From: Gari tellinella
Taxonomy: Eukaryota > Mollusca > Bivalvia > Cardiida > Psammobiidae
Direction of reading: 5' to 3'
Length of the DNA: 64,000 nucleotides
Assembly (NCBI GenBank): GCA_922989275.2
Contig: OV277870.1
Location: 37,630,356 to 37,694,355 of the forward strand
Part shown: positions 32,145-42,840 of the stretch, one piece after another
How positions within the stretch are numbered: the first letter of the stretch is position 1
Layout: the number at the start of each line of letters is the position of its first letter
Position numbers and translations under genes: made by a program
Notes under the pieces: model-generated
Database searches by the model: none
What the model saw: the letters and a program-made list of their open reading frames with translations, nothing else
Told to the model about the DNA's origin: nothing

Positions 32145-32475
32145 GCAGGAACCATTATGTTGTGACTACTCATTAACCCAATTATGCCTGAACATTGCAA
32201 TGAAGTCTCCATGTATACTTGCTGGATGATTTCATAGTAGATATACATACAGGTGATCTAGTCAATACAGCAAAATATTTCATATGATATAGCAAACAGT
32301 GCAGACCCTGATGAGATGCCGCATAATGCAGCGTCTCATCAGGGTCTGCACTGTTTGCCAATGTCCACTTTAGTAGACAATAGGCTTAAATGGGTTAAAA
32401 TGCTGTCTTGAAGAAGATTCTTATGAGTAGTCACAACATAGGGTTTGATGGAAATATATATGGATTTCAGTCTTT
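32145..32475 (+). mobile_element. B-related hairpin split by a G-type insertion
   Basis: Left arm ATTATGTTGTGACTACTCA up to TTAA at 32173. Right arm after 32398: GTCTTGAAGAAGATTCTTATGAGTAGTCACAACATAGGG. The two arms pair with one another once the G copy is removed. Confidence 0.8.
32173..32398 (+). mobile_element. G-type MITE, complete (226 bp), nested
   Basis: TTAACCCAATTATGCCTG to AGGCTTAAATGGGTTAA. Stem GCAAACAGTGCAGACCCTGA, apex GCCGCATAATGCAGC, return arm nearly perfect. TTAA lies at both junctions with the host hairpin. Confidence 0.92.
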
Positions 32476-32590
32476 GAGATACTTGCCCTATCTTGGGGCC
32501 CTCAGAACAATGGCCGACTGGTGTTTTGAAGATAAGGTGTGGAAGGAAGACACTCTTTCTAGATCCAAGGATTTACTCAGTTCCACATCT

Positions 32591-32784
32591 CACGGCTCCA
32601 GATAAGAAGGAGTAAACCCAACAAATACAGCATTTTCTCACTTATTTCCGCACAAAATCCTATGGTGTTACTTCTCATTAGAATCGTCTCAAAGAGACGA
32701 TTCAAATGAGTAGTGACATTATAGGGTTAAATGCAGAAATAAAGATTTTAAGTTTTTGAAATACTCCCCTTATCTGGAGCCCTG
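32591..32784 (-). mobile_element. B-type MITE, complete (194 bp)
   Basis: CACGGCTCCAGATAAG to CTTATCTGGAGCCCTG. Palindrome loop GTCTCAAAGAGAC. ACATCT before and ACATATCT after could be a worn target duplication. Confidence 0.88.
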
Positions 32785-33075
32785 ACATATCTTCTGTCTG
32801 TCTTGGCAACCAGAATTGTCTAAAACTTGTTTCCATTAAAAGCTAATTAACTGATACAATTTATATATTGTAAACACTTATGTAGTCGATAAATATGGAA
32901 TAGACGGCTTTAGAAATTTGGCGCCATGAGGGTTAAAGCAGACATGCCTTGCTAGTAGTAGAGATTGAATTGGTTAGACAGATTACGCTTTTCTCCAATT
33001 GCTGTTGATGTCTCGATTTGTCAAGGAAACGCCAGACAACAAGACTTCTTCAGTAATTGTAAAATCATATAGAAA

Positions 33076-33279
33076 TACAGTTAAATCCGTGTTGCAATCG
33101 TTTAAGAGAAGGTGATTAGATATTTAGGACAGGTGGATGCTAAATGTAGGATAAAAGTAATGCAGAAAGCTCCTATAGGAGCTTTCTGCATTACTTTTAT
33201 CCTGCATTTAGCAGGCACCTGTCTATCGAGATTGGTACTGTTGTTAATCGGATGGTTGTGCAATACAAGTTTTACTGTA
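33076..33279 (+). mobile_element. F-type MITE, complete (204 bp)
   Basis: TA-CAGTTAAATCCGTG left end and AAGTTTTACTG-TA right end. Outer stem GACAGGTGGATGCTAAATG, inner stem AAAAGTAATGCAGAAAGCTCC, loop TATA. The return arm ends GCAGGCACCTGTC. The hairpin alone covers ~110 bp with few mismatches. Confidence 0.82.
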
Positions 33280-33811
33280 TATTCTAATGGGATTTTAACC
33301 TTTACAGCTTCAAGCAGCATTTGGTCTGTGAAAATTGCCAGTCTGCACCAAATCTCTAAGGGGATTTTTAAACAATGTTTTTAGAAGATAAAGTTACGCA
33401 GTAAGAATTTCAACTAGTTTGGATTCTAATGAGATGCAAAATTAGTCAGATCACCTTGATCGAATTTAATGGCAAAGGTTATCATCCTATAGTATGTTCA
33501 GTGATAAATGTCATTGTCTGAAAAAAATATCGGTGACTGTTAGACCCATTATAGCTAATCTTTCCGTTTTAGACAAATTATGATGAGATTTTGAAACCTG
33601 ATAAAATACAGTTGATGTTGTTATTAAAAGTAACGGAGAAACATATAATAGACTTTGAAAATTGATAAAAGTTTAATGTAGGAATTATTTTGGCATTCAG
33701 TAATACCGATGGTGAGATTATGATATGGTACAAAAGTAAATCAAAATGATAAGACAGTTAAAATAATCTCAATCATGGAGGTTGTCAGACAAGACGTTTT
33801 TTCAGCATCTT
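33280..33811. other. Intronic sequence, nothing recognised
   Basis: AT-rich. A worn E-like arm (TAGTTTGGATTCTAATGAGATG) lies near 33416. No exon. Confidence 0.45.
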
Positions 33812-34041
33812 TTAACCCATTACCTCATAGCCTGTTTCTAGTTCTGAAGATAGGTGACCACTTAAAGCAGGTTGAAAGATAAGCAGAATGTACCTTCAGC
33901 CTGCTTTAAGCTATGATATGATAGAATACAGAAACTATTTATTGTAGACCATATTCATAAATGTATAAAGTGGAGCTATTTTCTCCTGTGGAGGAATAAG
34001 TTAAAGTCATAAAAAGGCATATTTATGGGGTAACAGGTTAA
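33812..34041 (+). mobile_element. A-type MITE, hairpin loop deleted (230 bp)
   Basis: TTAACCCATTACCTCATAGCC to TATGGGGTAACAGGTTAA. The apex and ~20 bp of the return arm are missing (CAGAATGTACCTTCAGCCTGC). Confidence 0.87.
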
Positions 34042-34109
34042 CTCTTCCAGTACTAATTGCAATTTGACAAACATCAGTCTGAGATATGAGTGAACAAACC
34101 ATGTAGATA

Positions 34110-34245
34110 CAGGGCACCAGATAAGATGGAGTAAACTGAACAAAATCCAACATTTTTTCACTCATTTCAGCACCAAATCCTGTGCCTTGTTACAACTCAT
34201 TAGAATCTTCTGTGACAGTTAAAACATAGGGTTTGGTGAAGACAC
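34110..34245 (-). mobile_element. B-type MITE, right half lost
   Basis: CAGGGCACCAGATAAGATGG and AACAAAATCCAACATTTT, then one stem arm (TTACAACTCATTAGAATC). The return arm is worn to GTTAAAACATAGGGTTTGG. Confidence 0.7.
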
Positions 34246-34431
34246 TTTTAGTTTTACCCATGTTATTTTGAATGCTATAGCTGTTACATGCCGGTAGATT
34301 CCAATAATGTCATTTGTTTGTTGAAACATAGCCAGTAGAATACTGAATTTTCAAATTGACAGTACTGACAATAAGTAAAACAGTCACACTTGCTTGTAAT
34401 GTATATATCTAAAGTGTAGCTAATGGCAATT

Positions 34432-34488
34432 AAACAGTGAAGACACTGACAAGTTAAATGAGTCCTTTGATCTTGGTCTTCACTGTTT
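34432..34488. mobile_element. C-type hairpin core, decayed
   Basis: AAACAGTGAAGACACTGA against TGATCTTGGTCTTCACTGTTT. The outer 13 bp pair exactly and the inner part is lost. Confidence 0.65.
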
Positions 34489-35121
34489 CCAAAGTATGCG
34501 TAACTTGGTTCCTGGCATTGTAAAGAATATAAAACCTCACAGTGATAAATTCCAGCAGATGTGATCTATACTGAAGTACAAGCGAGAGATTTCAGGAGAG
34601 AATTCAGATGCATTATTAATATGTTGCATATTTACTAGGGATTCCCCGAGCAGCGTGGAGGCTTGCTACAATTTGTCTGATGCTGTGAAAATTTCGTGAG
34701 GGGAGTGTTTGCCGATGGCGTGTTGTTTGCATCACGACCGGAGCAATCATATGGTTTCTGCATTTGACTTGTTGTGTTTCTATCATGAAATCTCTGTGTC
34801 TTTGAGTTACAAATCAGACAGTTTATCATTCTGAGAGTTGTTGCAACCATGCAGAAACAGTTGAAAGAATAACTTGTACTTCTGTGTTTTTATCTACTCA
34901 AGTTTTTTTCCCCATCCGCCTGAAGAAATGAAATAGTTTGTCTGCTCCAGATTTCAACTCTGCCAAAATAGTATAATCAATTGCTAGTGCTCAGTTTCTT
35001 GGAGATGTTAGATTTCGTTGAACAACATTAATTTTGATTTCAGTCAGTTACAATATATAGTAAATAAAGCTCTAAATCTTTCCCTCATATTTTTTTGACA
35101 GTGTTAGAGACAGGTGACTGT

Positions 35122-35615
35122 TTAACCCATTTAAGCTTAACCCATTACCCCATAAAAACGCCTTTTTTCGCCTCCAATTTATTCCTCCAATGAACAATAT
35201 AGTTCCAATTTATACAGTCATTAATAAGTTTCATAAGATATATTTTCTATATTCTAGCAGATGGAAGCTTAAAGAAGGTTGAAAGTAAAGCAGAATGCAC
35301 CATAAGGTGCATTCTGCTTTACTTTCAACCTGTTTTAAGTGGTCACCTATCTTCAAAACTAAAATCAGGCTATGGGGTAATGGGTTAATGTCTACTAAAT
35401 TGAGAATTGGCAACCAGTGTAAACCCTGATGAGATGCTGCATTACACAGCATCTCATCAGGGTCTGCACTGTTTGCCATATGCCTACTTCATATGATATA
35501 TTTTGCTGTAGGGACAAACAATGCAATGTCTTGAGACCACACTGTACATCTACAATGAAATCTCCCATCAAATATACACAGGAAAAGTTCATTGCAATAT
35601 ATCCAGGCATAAATT
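35122..35615 (-). mobile_element. G-type MITE interrupted by an A-type insertion
   Basis: A 15-bp terminus, TTAACCCATTTAAGC, sits left of the insertion. The body resumes at 35388 with TGTCTACTAAATTGAG, a stem AACCAGTGTAAACCCTGATG, apex GCTGCATTACACAGC, return arm, and CCAGGCATAAATTGCATGG. It aligns with the complete G copy at 32173. A 106-codon frame here is an accident of this element. Confidence 0.82.
35137..35388 (-). mobile_element. A-type MITE, complete (252 bp), nested
   Basis: TTAACCCATTACCCCATAAA to GGCTATGGGGTAATGGGTTAA. Stem around GCACCATAAGGTGC nearly perfect. TTAA at both junctions with the G host. Confidence 0.93.
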
Positions 35616-35877
35616 GCATGGTTATATTTACTATGGTTGAGACTAACTTTGTAAACATAAAAAAGGATTTCTATAAAGGAATAGGTAAGGCAAAAAATCA
35701 AAAGGTTAAACTTGAAAACATTTGTTTATTTCCATTGATGATGCAGTAAATTCTCCTTTTACCCAATGACCTCAATTAATGATTAACTTTTTGCTTGCTG
35801 GGTAAGTTTTTTGTCTGCAACGATTATCATAGATCTGCTACTGTTCTTAAAATAAAACTTTCTTAATCTCTTTGAAT

Positions 35878-35940
35878 GTCAAACAGTTTGGAACCTGATG
35901 AGACACCACATATGATCAGGTCCCAAATTGTTTGCAAAGA
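35878..35940. mobile_element. E-type hairpin core, shortened apex
   Basis: GTCAAACAGTTTGGAACCTG and AGGTCCCAAATTGTTTGCAAAG, with apex ACACCACATATGATC. The usual GCCGAG apex is gone. Confidence 0.75.
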
Positions 35941-36216
35941 TTATCATGGTTTTGCCACTAAAGACTGGTAAGCATGGTAAGAATTTAAAGATCTAAAGTA
36001 CCATATTCATGATCAGATATAGTTCTAAGAGTAGAGAAACGCATTTGAACCTTCAGCTGACTTTTTCTAGCTGACTACATTTATTCAGCACTATAATCGT
36101 AGTTATTCTACTGAATTATCATTTTACATGGGGATTTTATAGTTGACAATGTTGTGGCCACAAAAAACATGTAAGATCAAAGGTCTATAAGAGATTCTCC
36201 ATTTATCATTATCATG

Positions 36217-36435
36217 TTAACCCTTATTAAGCTGAATTGTCATTTGCTTCAAATATATCGGCTGCTAAAAATCTAAAACTTTGTTTCATTCTTTGAAACA
36301 GAAAAAAAGAGTTGAATACGAGTGACAAACAGTTTGGAGCCAGATCAGACGCCGCATTAAGCGGCGTCTGATCAGGATCCAAACTGTTTGCAAATGTTAG
36401 ACGAGGCATGCTTAGCATGATATTCTAAAGGTTAA
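36217..36435 (+). mobile_element. E-type MITE, complete (219 bp)
   Basis: TTAACCCTTATTAAGCTG to ATTCTAAAGG-TTAA. Stem CAAACAGTTTGGAGCCAGAT, apex ACGCCGCATTAAGCGGCGT, which carries TTAA slightly off centre. Return arm with two mismatches. Confidence 0.88.
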
Positions 36436-36537
36436 ACTCTTTCTCCTGCATATCATTCTCTCCTTCAAAATTGCTGTCTGCGTATTTGTTTTAAATTAAG
36501 ATTATTGCCATATTAACTAAATAGATATTTATACAAT

Positions 36538-36608
36538 GTGTCAAGCAGTTTGGATCCTGATCAGATGCCGAGTTCCTTGACATCTGATCTGGATCCAGAT
36601 CATTTGAA
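36538..36608. mobile_element. E-type hairpin core, decayed
   Basis: GTCAAGCAGTTTGGATCCTG against TGATCTGGATCCAGATCATTTG. The apex (GCCGAGTTCCTTGACATC) no longer pairs fully. Confidence 0.6.
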
Positions 36609-36942
36609 ACGCGAGTGGTGTCGATGTGGCGATAAAGGAGGTAATGATAGCATAATCTGATAGATCAGAATTCCATACAAGACTGGGTTAGCTCTTATAT
36701 TTAATTAATGATTAAAATCAATACTACATGAACTGCAGTGTAAGATTATTTCTCATATGGTATAAATGATATGTAGTGTGAGACCTCAGCTGTTGTGGAA
36801 TACAGATTATTAATATTCTATAAGACAATAGATCTACAGCTAAATGCAGAATAAGTTTAAAAGCAATGCAGAAAGCTCCAATTGGATAGCTGAGAAGGAA
36901 AGGTTAAAAGATAACTTTCTAAAATGTGAATACATGATTCTA

Positions 36943-37027
36943 TTACCCCATAATTATCCCATAGCCTGTTTCTAGTTTTAAAACAGGAGACCACTACACT
37001 TATAGCAGACTGAAAGTAAAGCAGAAA
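36943..37027 (+). mobile_element. A-type left-end fragment
   Basis: CCCATAGCCTGTTTCTAG and AGACTGAAAGTAAAGCAGAAAG. It stops before the apex. Confidence 0.6.
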
Positions 37028-37743
37028 GGTTTTTATAACATATTACAATGGCATTATATAATGAAATGCAGAAAAAGTTTACCAAGGAAAGAGAGCAAAC
37101 TCAAAACAGATGGCAAAGACTCTGATTAGACAGCTCCTTGGTCTGGATCTAAACTATTTAAAAGATGTCAGTATAATATGCTAATTTATTAAGAGAGGGT
37201 TAAAAAGTGAGGTATTCATCATATTTGTATGAAAATGGACGCAACTACATGTATGACATATTTCATTTCTGCTAAAATTCACATTATAATAAAGCAGCAT
37301 CATTCTGATCTTGGTAAAAAAGAACTCTGCAATTACTTAGTTATCTTGGTATTCATTATTGTGAACAAATTACTATAAGAAATCCTAGTGTTAATTGGCT
37401 ACCAGTGGCGCCTGATTACCACCAATTTACACTTGTTATCCAACAGACAACATACAAAAAACACATCATGCCTGTGCCATGTGCCACTGGGATCATCAGT
37501 GAAGGACTCTGACAGGCTCTTGCCACGCTATACAGAACTGTTCTGGCATTGTTCATATCCATTCTGGCAATCAATTTAAAATTCCACACAATGTTTTGAC
37601 TGGATTTTCATAAAGTGTATATAGATAAGTAATTCGTTTTCAAATGCTTTAAATTATTTTGTTAACAGTATAATACTGTTAAATAGTATAAATACAGCCG
37701 TGAACTTGAGTGGCCCAAATTATAGGAAGTATTGGGATATTCT
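37028..37743. other. Intronic sequence, nothing recognised
   Basis: A less AT-rich patch at 37390-37580 has a 63-codon frame without any domain I know. No splice-flanked exon can be argued. Confidence 0.4.
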
Positions 37744-37986
37744 TTAACTCTTTGAACCCTAGTCCCGCATATAGGCGTCCTTTTCAAACACTGTACATGT
37801 GAATAGTACACTTGTCCTATGCAAACAGTAAAGACCCAGATCAGAGGGCTCCGAAAGGAGCCCTCTGATCAGGGTCTTCACTGTTTGTCATAATGCCAAA
37901 CATTGACAAAAACAACCCTTAAAAGTCAGAAATTGATTAGACTAAAATGGAAACTGGAATTGTTCATTTAAAGTTTAAAGAGTTAA
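37744..37986 (+). mobile_element. C-type MITE, complete (243 bp)
   Basis: TTAACTCTTTGAACCC to AAAGTTTAAAGAG-TTAA. Stem with loop GAAA, arms mismatched only at CCAGATCAG/CTGATCAGG. Lacks the GGGAGG near its right end. Confidence 0.9.
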
Positions 37987-38088
37987 AGGCAGGGGCTGCT
38001 CAATGCTGGAAAAAAGTACAAGTTTTTCAAAAAGCTCCTACTGTATACCTGTTATATATAGCCTGATGTTTGAGCTTTGAGATATTCA

Positions 38089-38340
38089 TTTAACCCATTA
38101 CCCCTTAAAAACGCCTTTTTACGCCTCTATTTATTCCTCCACTGAAGAAAATAGTTCCAATTTATACAGCCAAGAATATGTACCAGAAGAAATATTTTCT
38201 ATATCCTAGCAGATGGTAGCTTAAAGCAGGCTGAAAGTAAAGCAGAATGTGCCTTAAGGCACATTCTGCTTTACTTTCAACCTGCTTTAAGTCGTCACCT
38301 GTTTTCAAAGCTAGAAATAGGATAAGAGGTAATGGGTTAA
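38089..38340 (-). mobile_element. A-type MITE, complete (252 bp)
   Basis: TTAACCCATTACCCCTTAAA to GATAAGAGGTAATGGGTTAA. Stem with apex GTGCCTTAAGGCAC almost fully paired. A 136-codon minus-strand frame runs through it and is not a gene. Confidence 0.92.
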
Positions 38341-38874
38341 CTTTCGAATATTTAAAGTGTGACAGTGTTGTTTTCTTGTCTTCCAAATTCTGTGAGTAGT
38401 TAAAGCCTAAATGGTGGATGAAATTAATAAAGATTTGTTGAGATGGATGGGTATATCCTGGGAGATCTTGGTGAAGGAAACTCATCAACCATCCTTGGGT
38501 TATTGGGAACAATTTGTAGTGTAAAACATCTATCAAATCGATCTTTAATGATAAACAATTTCCCCTATCCATTAAGTGAAGTAAGAATTACCGAATTTAC
38601 AACCATGTAATATATAGTTTTTAAGCAATATAAACACCTTCATGTTAGCGTCATGATTTATAAGAGAGGATATTTTGCTCTATCGGGTTTTGGCTTTATC
38701 ATAATATATGCTGCTTAAGATGTATTACTGGCGTTTTTGCAAAATGTTTTGATCCTGATTACATGTTGAATAACTTGACTTATGATCAGAATTTGAACTG
38801 TTTTGACATTCACATGTGTTGTTTTTTTCAGTGGTTAAGCATATTAAACGATCTAATTTAACAACAGGGTTCCA

Positions 38875-39034
38875 TATAAGGGGGAGTACATTGAACAAAT
38901 CTTACATTTTCTCACTCATTATAGCTTCAAATCCTATGGTGTTGCTACTCATTCTAATGAGTAGTAACACTACAGGGTTTAAATCAGAAATTAAGATTTT
39001 AGTTTTGGAAGTACTCCCCTTTTCTGGAGCCCTG
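38875..39034 (-). mobile_element. B-type MITE with reduced hairpin (160 bp)
   Basis: CAGGGTTCCATATAAGGGGG to CTTTTCTGGAGCCCTG. The palindrome is clipped to CTATGGTGTTGCTACTCATT and its complement, with no GTCTC loop. AACAA lies directly outside both ends. Confidence 0.88.
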
Positions 39035-39743
39035 AACAAATTTGAAGCAGACAGTATTAAACTTTAATTAAAGCATCATAAGCGTTTATCTTTTTCCCAT
39101 CATGTTTGCGAATTTCATGAGCTATCTTAAGCACATCAAAAGGCATATTTTATTGGCTGTTAAATTTTGATGCCTCTACTTCAGTAGCAACAGAATTTTA
39201 TGCTTCATAAATTTTGCTGGCTAAAATTTAGAATTTGAGTTTTTTCATCAAAGATAATTATAATATTTTTTGTTGCTAATAACTTCTGTGACTGTATATC
39301 TACTGAGTACATGTAGTAGCAAATATACAGGAAACAAATTGAATACAATATTCCTTGTTTATAAAGAATGTTTGCATGTCTTGACTTAATGACTTTTGGG
39401 CATCAGTTACTACCATCTATTTATATCAAACACAGGACAAAAAGCATTAAGTACATGGAATAGGGATGATGACATATTAAGTATCACATCTTTCTTCAAC
39501 AGCCTATCTCATACTGAAAGGTTAAACCCTTTCTTTGCCATAGGCGACTTGAAATAAGAGACGCAGCATCTGATCAAGATTCAAACTGCTTGACACTTGT
39601 TTCTACATGCTGTCAATTAGTAACGCATTAAAATTAAATTTGGAACCATAATGTGAACAGTATTTAAGCAGGCAATATTAAAAGAGTTGAAAGGGTTAAA
39701 TCTTAGATAAAATCATTGGTGAAAGGGTTAACTGCAATAAACA
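39035..39743. other. Intronic sequence, nothing recognised
   Basis: AT-rich. A faint E-like arm (CTGATCAAGATTCAAACTGC near 39570). No exon. Confidence 0.45.
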
Positions 39744-39949
39744 TACAGTGTAATCTGCCTTGAGTGACCAGTCAAATAAGGCGTCCATCTCTAAATGCAA
39801 CTTGTTGCTTAATGCGGGACCAAAGTAATGCAGAAAGCTCCTATAGGAGCTTTCTGCATCACTTTTGTCCTGCATTAAGTAGTATTATTTTTGAGAGATC
39901 TTAGAATGTTTGTTGATTGGGATTTTTGGTGAACAACGGTTGGATTGTA
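39744..39949 (+). mobile_element. F-type MITE (206 bp)
   Basis: TA-CAGTGTAATCTGCCTTG left end, GTTGGATTG-TA right end. Stem CAAAGTAATGCAGAAAGCTCC, loop TATA, one mismatch (GCATCACTTTTG) in the return arm. Confidence 0.75.
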
Positions 39950-40673
39950 AGGTCTGGGTGGGTGGGGGCGTGGAGTGGCCGCAGTAGCCCCCACTGTTGG
40001 CATATCTACTCCAGATGGCTTGCCAATTAGCAACAAGGCAATAAAATTTGGAAAATTGAAAATCAAGACCCTGTTAACTTATGTGCCAAAGCTTCTAGAG
40101 ATGGATTTGCCTGATTTATTATCCATCTAAACTGATTTATTGTTCACTGTAGACAGGTTGGGAAATTCGAAACACATGATGGCTCGGTGAAATCTTTTGA
40201 CCAAATCTTAATGGGCAAAACAAAAGTAAAAGATGAGAATTGAGGGGGGATTTTCCAGAGATTTCGACTTGTTTTTCCATCAAATTTGCCTCATATGTTA
40301 TAGAGTTCTCCTGGAAATAAATGGGGACATGTCAAATGAAATCATTTCCTAGGGGAAGAGTACATTCATTATGGTGGATATTGATGAAGATCAGGAGAAA
40401 ACGTGGTGAATTGGAATTCCTGTAGTGCACTAACCTGTCACTGGCTGAACAAGTTGTCAAATTGAAAAAAAAAAAAAAAATCAACAAGTTTTCTTCTTTG
40501 AAAAAATGCATTTGTCTTTATAGATTTGAAATTGACTTGTGAACCTCTGAATTGCTTAGGAAATGCATTCTCGAGATCAAATATTTATGGATCTGGATGA
40601 GGTACCAAGTTATTTGACATCTGATACAGATTCAAACTACTTGAAGAAAGCATCAATATCATACAGGGCTCCA
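39950..40673. other. Intronic sequence with an A16 run
   Basis: Sixteen A at 40465-40480. Otherwise unrecognised. A worn E arm pair (GATCTGGATGAGGTACC and GACATCTGATACAGATTC) lies near 40590-40640. Confidence 0.5.
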
Positions 40674-40824
40674 GATTAGGGGAGCATTTCAAAAACTAAA
40701 ATCTTATTTCTGCATTAAACCCTAGAGACGATTTTAATGAGTAGTAACACCATAGGATTTGGTGTTGGAATGAGTGAGAAAATGTTGGATTTGTTCAGTT
40801 TACCCTCTCTTGTCTGGAACCATG
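40674..40824 (+). mobile_element. B-type MITE, left stem arm deleted (151 bp)
   Basis: CAGGGCTCCAGATTAG to TGTCTGGAACCATG. After ATTAAACCCT the sequence jumps to AGAGACGATTTTAATGAGTAG, so the left arm is missing and no hairpin can form. Confidence 0.85.
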
Positions 40825-41061
40825 CAATATGTCTAATATAAAGCATGCCATTAGAAAGAGATTACAATTAATGTTTGTCTGTTTCTGAGTTTCAAATGAC
40901 AAATATAGTGATTACTATCTTGTCATATTGTTGTCCGGAAACATTTTGTTTTGTAACCGATAGCAACAGGCAAAAATTTAAACATATTTACCAATTTAAG
41001 TTAAATATGGATGCTTCCATTGTTTTAGATGGAAGAGGTCATTTATCAGTTTTAAGGAGTT

Positions 41062-41190
41062 CAGGGCACCAGATACGGGAGTGTTTTCAAAGCTAAAATC
41101 TTTTAGCTTGGTGCAGCACCAAACCCTATGTTGTGACAACTCAATATATAAATATTGAATCTGGTCACACCATTATATTACTAAGGGTTT
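41062..41190 (+). mobile_element. B-type fragment, TGTTGTGAC subtype
   Basis: CAGGGCACCAGATACGGG, then CAAACCCTATGTTGTGACAAC, with a worn return side GGTCACACCATTATA. The right end is absent. Confidence 0.65.
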
Positions 41191-41196
41191 GATACT

Positions 41197-41447
41197 TTAA
41201 CTCTTTGAACCCTGGTCCCGCATATAGGCGTGCTTTTCAAACAGTGTACATGTGAATAGTACACTTGTCTTATGCAAACAGTGAAGACCCTGATCAGAGG
41301 GCTCCTTTCGGAGCCCTCTGATCAGGGTCTTCACTGTTTGTCACAATGCCAAACATTCACAAAAACAACCCTTAAAAGTCAGAAATGGACTAGACTAAAT
41401 TGGAAACTGGAATTGTCCATTTAAAGTTTCAGGGAGGAAAGAGTTAA
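41197..41447 (+). mobile_element. C-type MITE, complete (251 bp), loop in opposite sense
   Basis: TTAACTCTTTGAACCC to GGAGGAAAGAG-TTAA. Stem CAGTGAAGACCCTGATCAGA fully paired, with loop CTCCTTTCGGAG. The copies at 8762, 37744 and 50971, in the same orientation, have CTCCGAAAGGAG. Confidence 0.92.
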
Positions 41448-42039
41448 AGAAGAAAATATATTGGGACAGTTAAGTTTACTCTGCCTTGCTTGTTGACATT
41501 ACAAACCTTTGAATTTAAATGTCTATTTATGGGTCAACACTATTTTTCCTGGCCGCTGTTGAAATATAATATAGGCATCATAAGGGTGAAATTTGAAATA
41601 CATCAGTGCCAGTGGTAAAAGGTAACTTGGCAATGTTGGCTTTCGTTGATTGTGACAAATGTTTTTAGGATAATTATCTCAGTGGCATAATCCATATTGA
41701 TAGTATTTTACTGAAACACCAGGCGAAATTATAGTGAACGCATTAAGTCATACCAGTAAATCATTCTGCTTTGAAACTATTACCTGCTAAAATAGTTCCT
41801 ACAGTAAATTCTGTGTTTAGGTGAATGCCAGTATTGAGTAGGTATGGTTAAGTATGTAATCCTGTTATTCAATTAAGCTCAATTAAGAAATATTTAATAA
41901 TTTTTATGGAATCATGGATGCCTAAAAACAATTGAACTATTGCACAGAAGAAGTAATGAAACTTCAAATAATTAGATCCAATTGGAGCTTTCTGCCTTAC
42001 TTAAGTCCGGCATTGAGCAAAAATTATCCCAAGAAGGAA

Positions 42040-42130
42040 TGCAAACTCCTATAGGGCCGCCCTCTGATCTGGGTCTAATCTGTTTGCAAATTAATGTAAT
42101 GAGTATATTTTAAAACAGGTCCAGGGTGTT
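42040..42130 (-). mobile_element. D-type half element
   Basis: CCCTCTGATCTGGGTCTAAT then CTGTTTGCAAATTAATG and GAGTATATTTTAAAACAGG. This is one stem arm plus the subterminal part of D. Confidence 0.6.
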
Positions 42131-42379
42131 GAACTGTGTGTATTAGCAATGAGTCAGGCCTCCAATACAGTTTTTAATTAACTTTGTGAAATAAAATTTA
42201 ATTGTTGTTCTGTGGTTTATTATCTGTCTTAGTTGATGAGCTTATCTGAGCTTGAATATTCCAGCTGATTAAAATAAGACAATAAGGCAGCGATAAATAC
42301 TGTAGATAGCACAGGCATGTGATAAAATGACATGCAAACGTTAACCTTTACACTGCGTATAGTCGCCATGAGGACAATT

Positions 42380-42513
42380 TTCTCAATAATTTCAGTACCA
42401 ATTCCTATGGTGTTACTACTCATTAGAATCGTCTCAAAGAGACGATTCTAATGAGTAGTGACACCATAGTTTTTAATGGAAACATCGAGATTTTAGTTTT
42501 TTGAGTACTCCCC
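42380..42513 (-). mobile_element. B-type MITE lacking outer ends
   Basis: TTCTCAATAATTTCAGTACC through one of the best paired B stems (TATGGTGTTACTACTCATTA, loop GTCTCAAAGAGAC) to GAGTACTCCCC. The heat-shock-like repeat abuts it. Confidence 0.82.
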
Positions 42514-42752
42514 TGAATGTTAAATGGTCTCTTCTAGAATTGTTCTTGAGCTTCAAGAATTAGTTTACAAAATCTACAAAATTTGTTCAAGAACTTTTGT
42601 AATTCTATAACAAAATTCTACATAAAATTTCTAGAATTTTTGCAGTTCATGAACGTTAAATGACCGCTTCCAGAATTGTTTATGAATTATCAAGAAATTA
42701 TCCTGGAATATATAAAGTTCTAAAAGTAATTAAATACCTTCCCACAGGGGTG
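42514..42752 (-). repeat. Dispersed repeat, second copy with TTC/GAA clusters
   Basis: The complement of 42628-42752 matches 15605-15725 (GAAGGTATT, AATTTCTTGA, TTCATGAAC). It holds two direct internal repeats, GTTAAATGGTCTCTTCTAG near 42518 and GTTAAATGACCGCTTCCAG near 42657. Inverted TTC/GAA pairs occur throughout. Confidence 0.6.
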
Positions 42753-42772
42753 CATATATTGGCACTTCTTGA

Positions 42773-42840
42773 CAAACAGTGTAGACTCAGATCAGACAGT
42801 TCACTGTTTTCTTGTATAACATGTCTGACATGAGTCTTCA
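42773..42840. mobile_element. D-type hairpin, decayed
   Basis: ACAAACAGTGTAGACTCAGA followed by a worn return arm (GTCTGACATGAGTCTTC). Confidence 0.5.

Noticed and set aside
35429..35749. 106-codon plus-strand frame with several cysteines
   Set aside because: It lies inside the interrupted G-type MITE; cysteine codons come from the stem sequence. Opposite-strand frames are equally open.
38162..38572. 136-codon minus-strand frame
   Set aside because: It reads through a complete A-type MITE (38089-38340) and its hairpin. No protein family resemblance.
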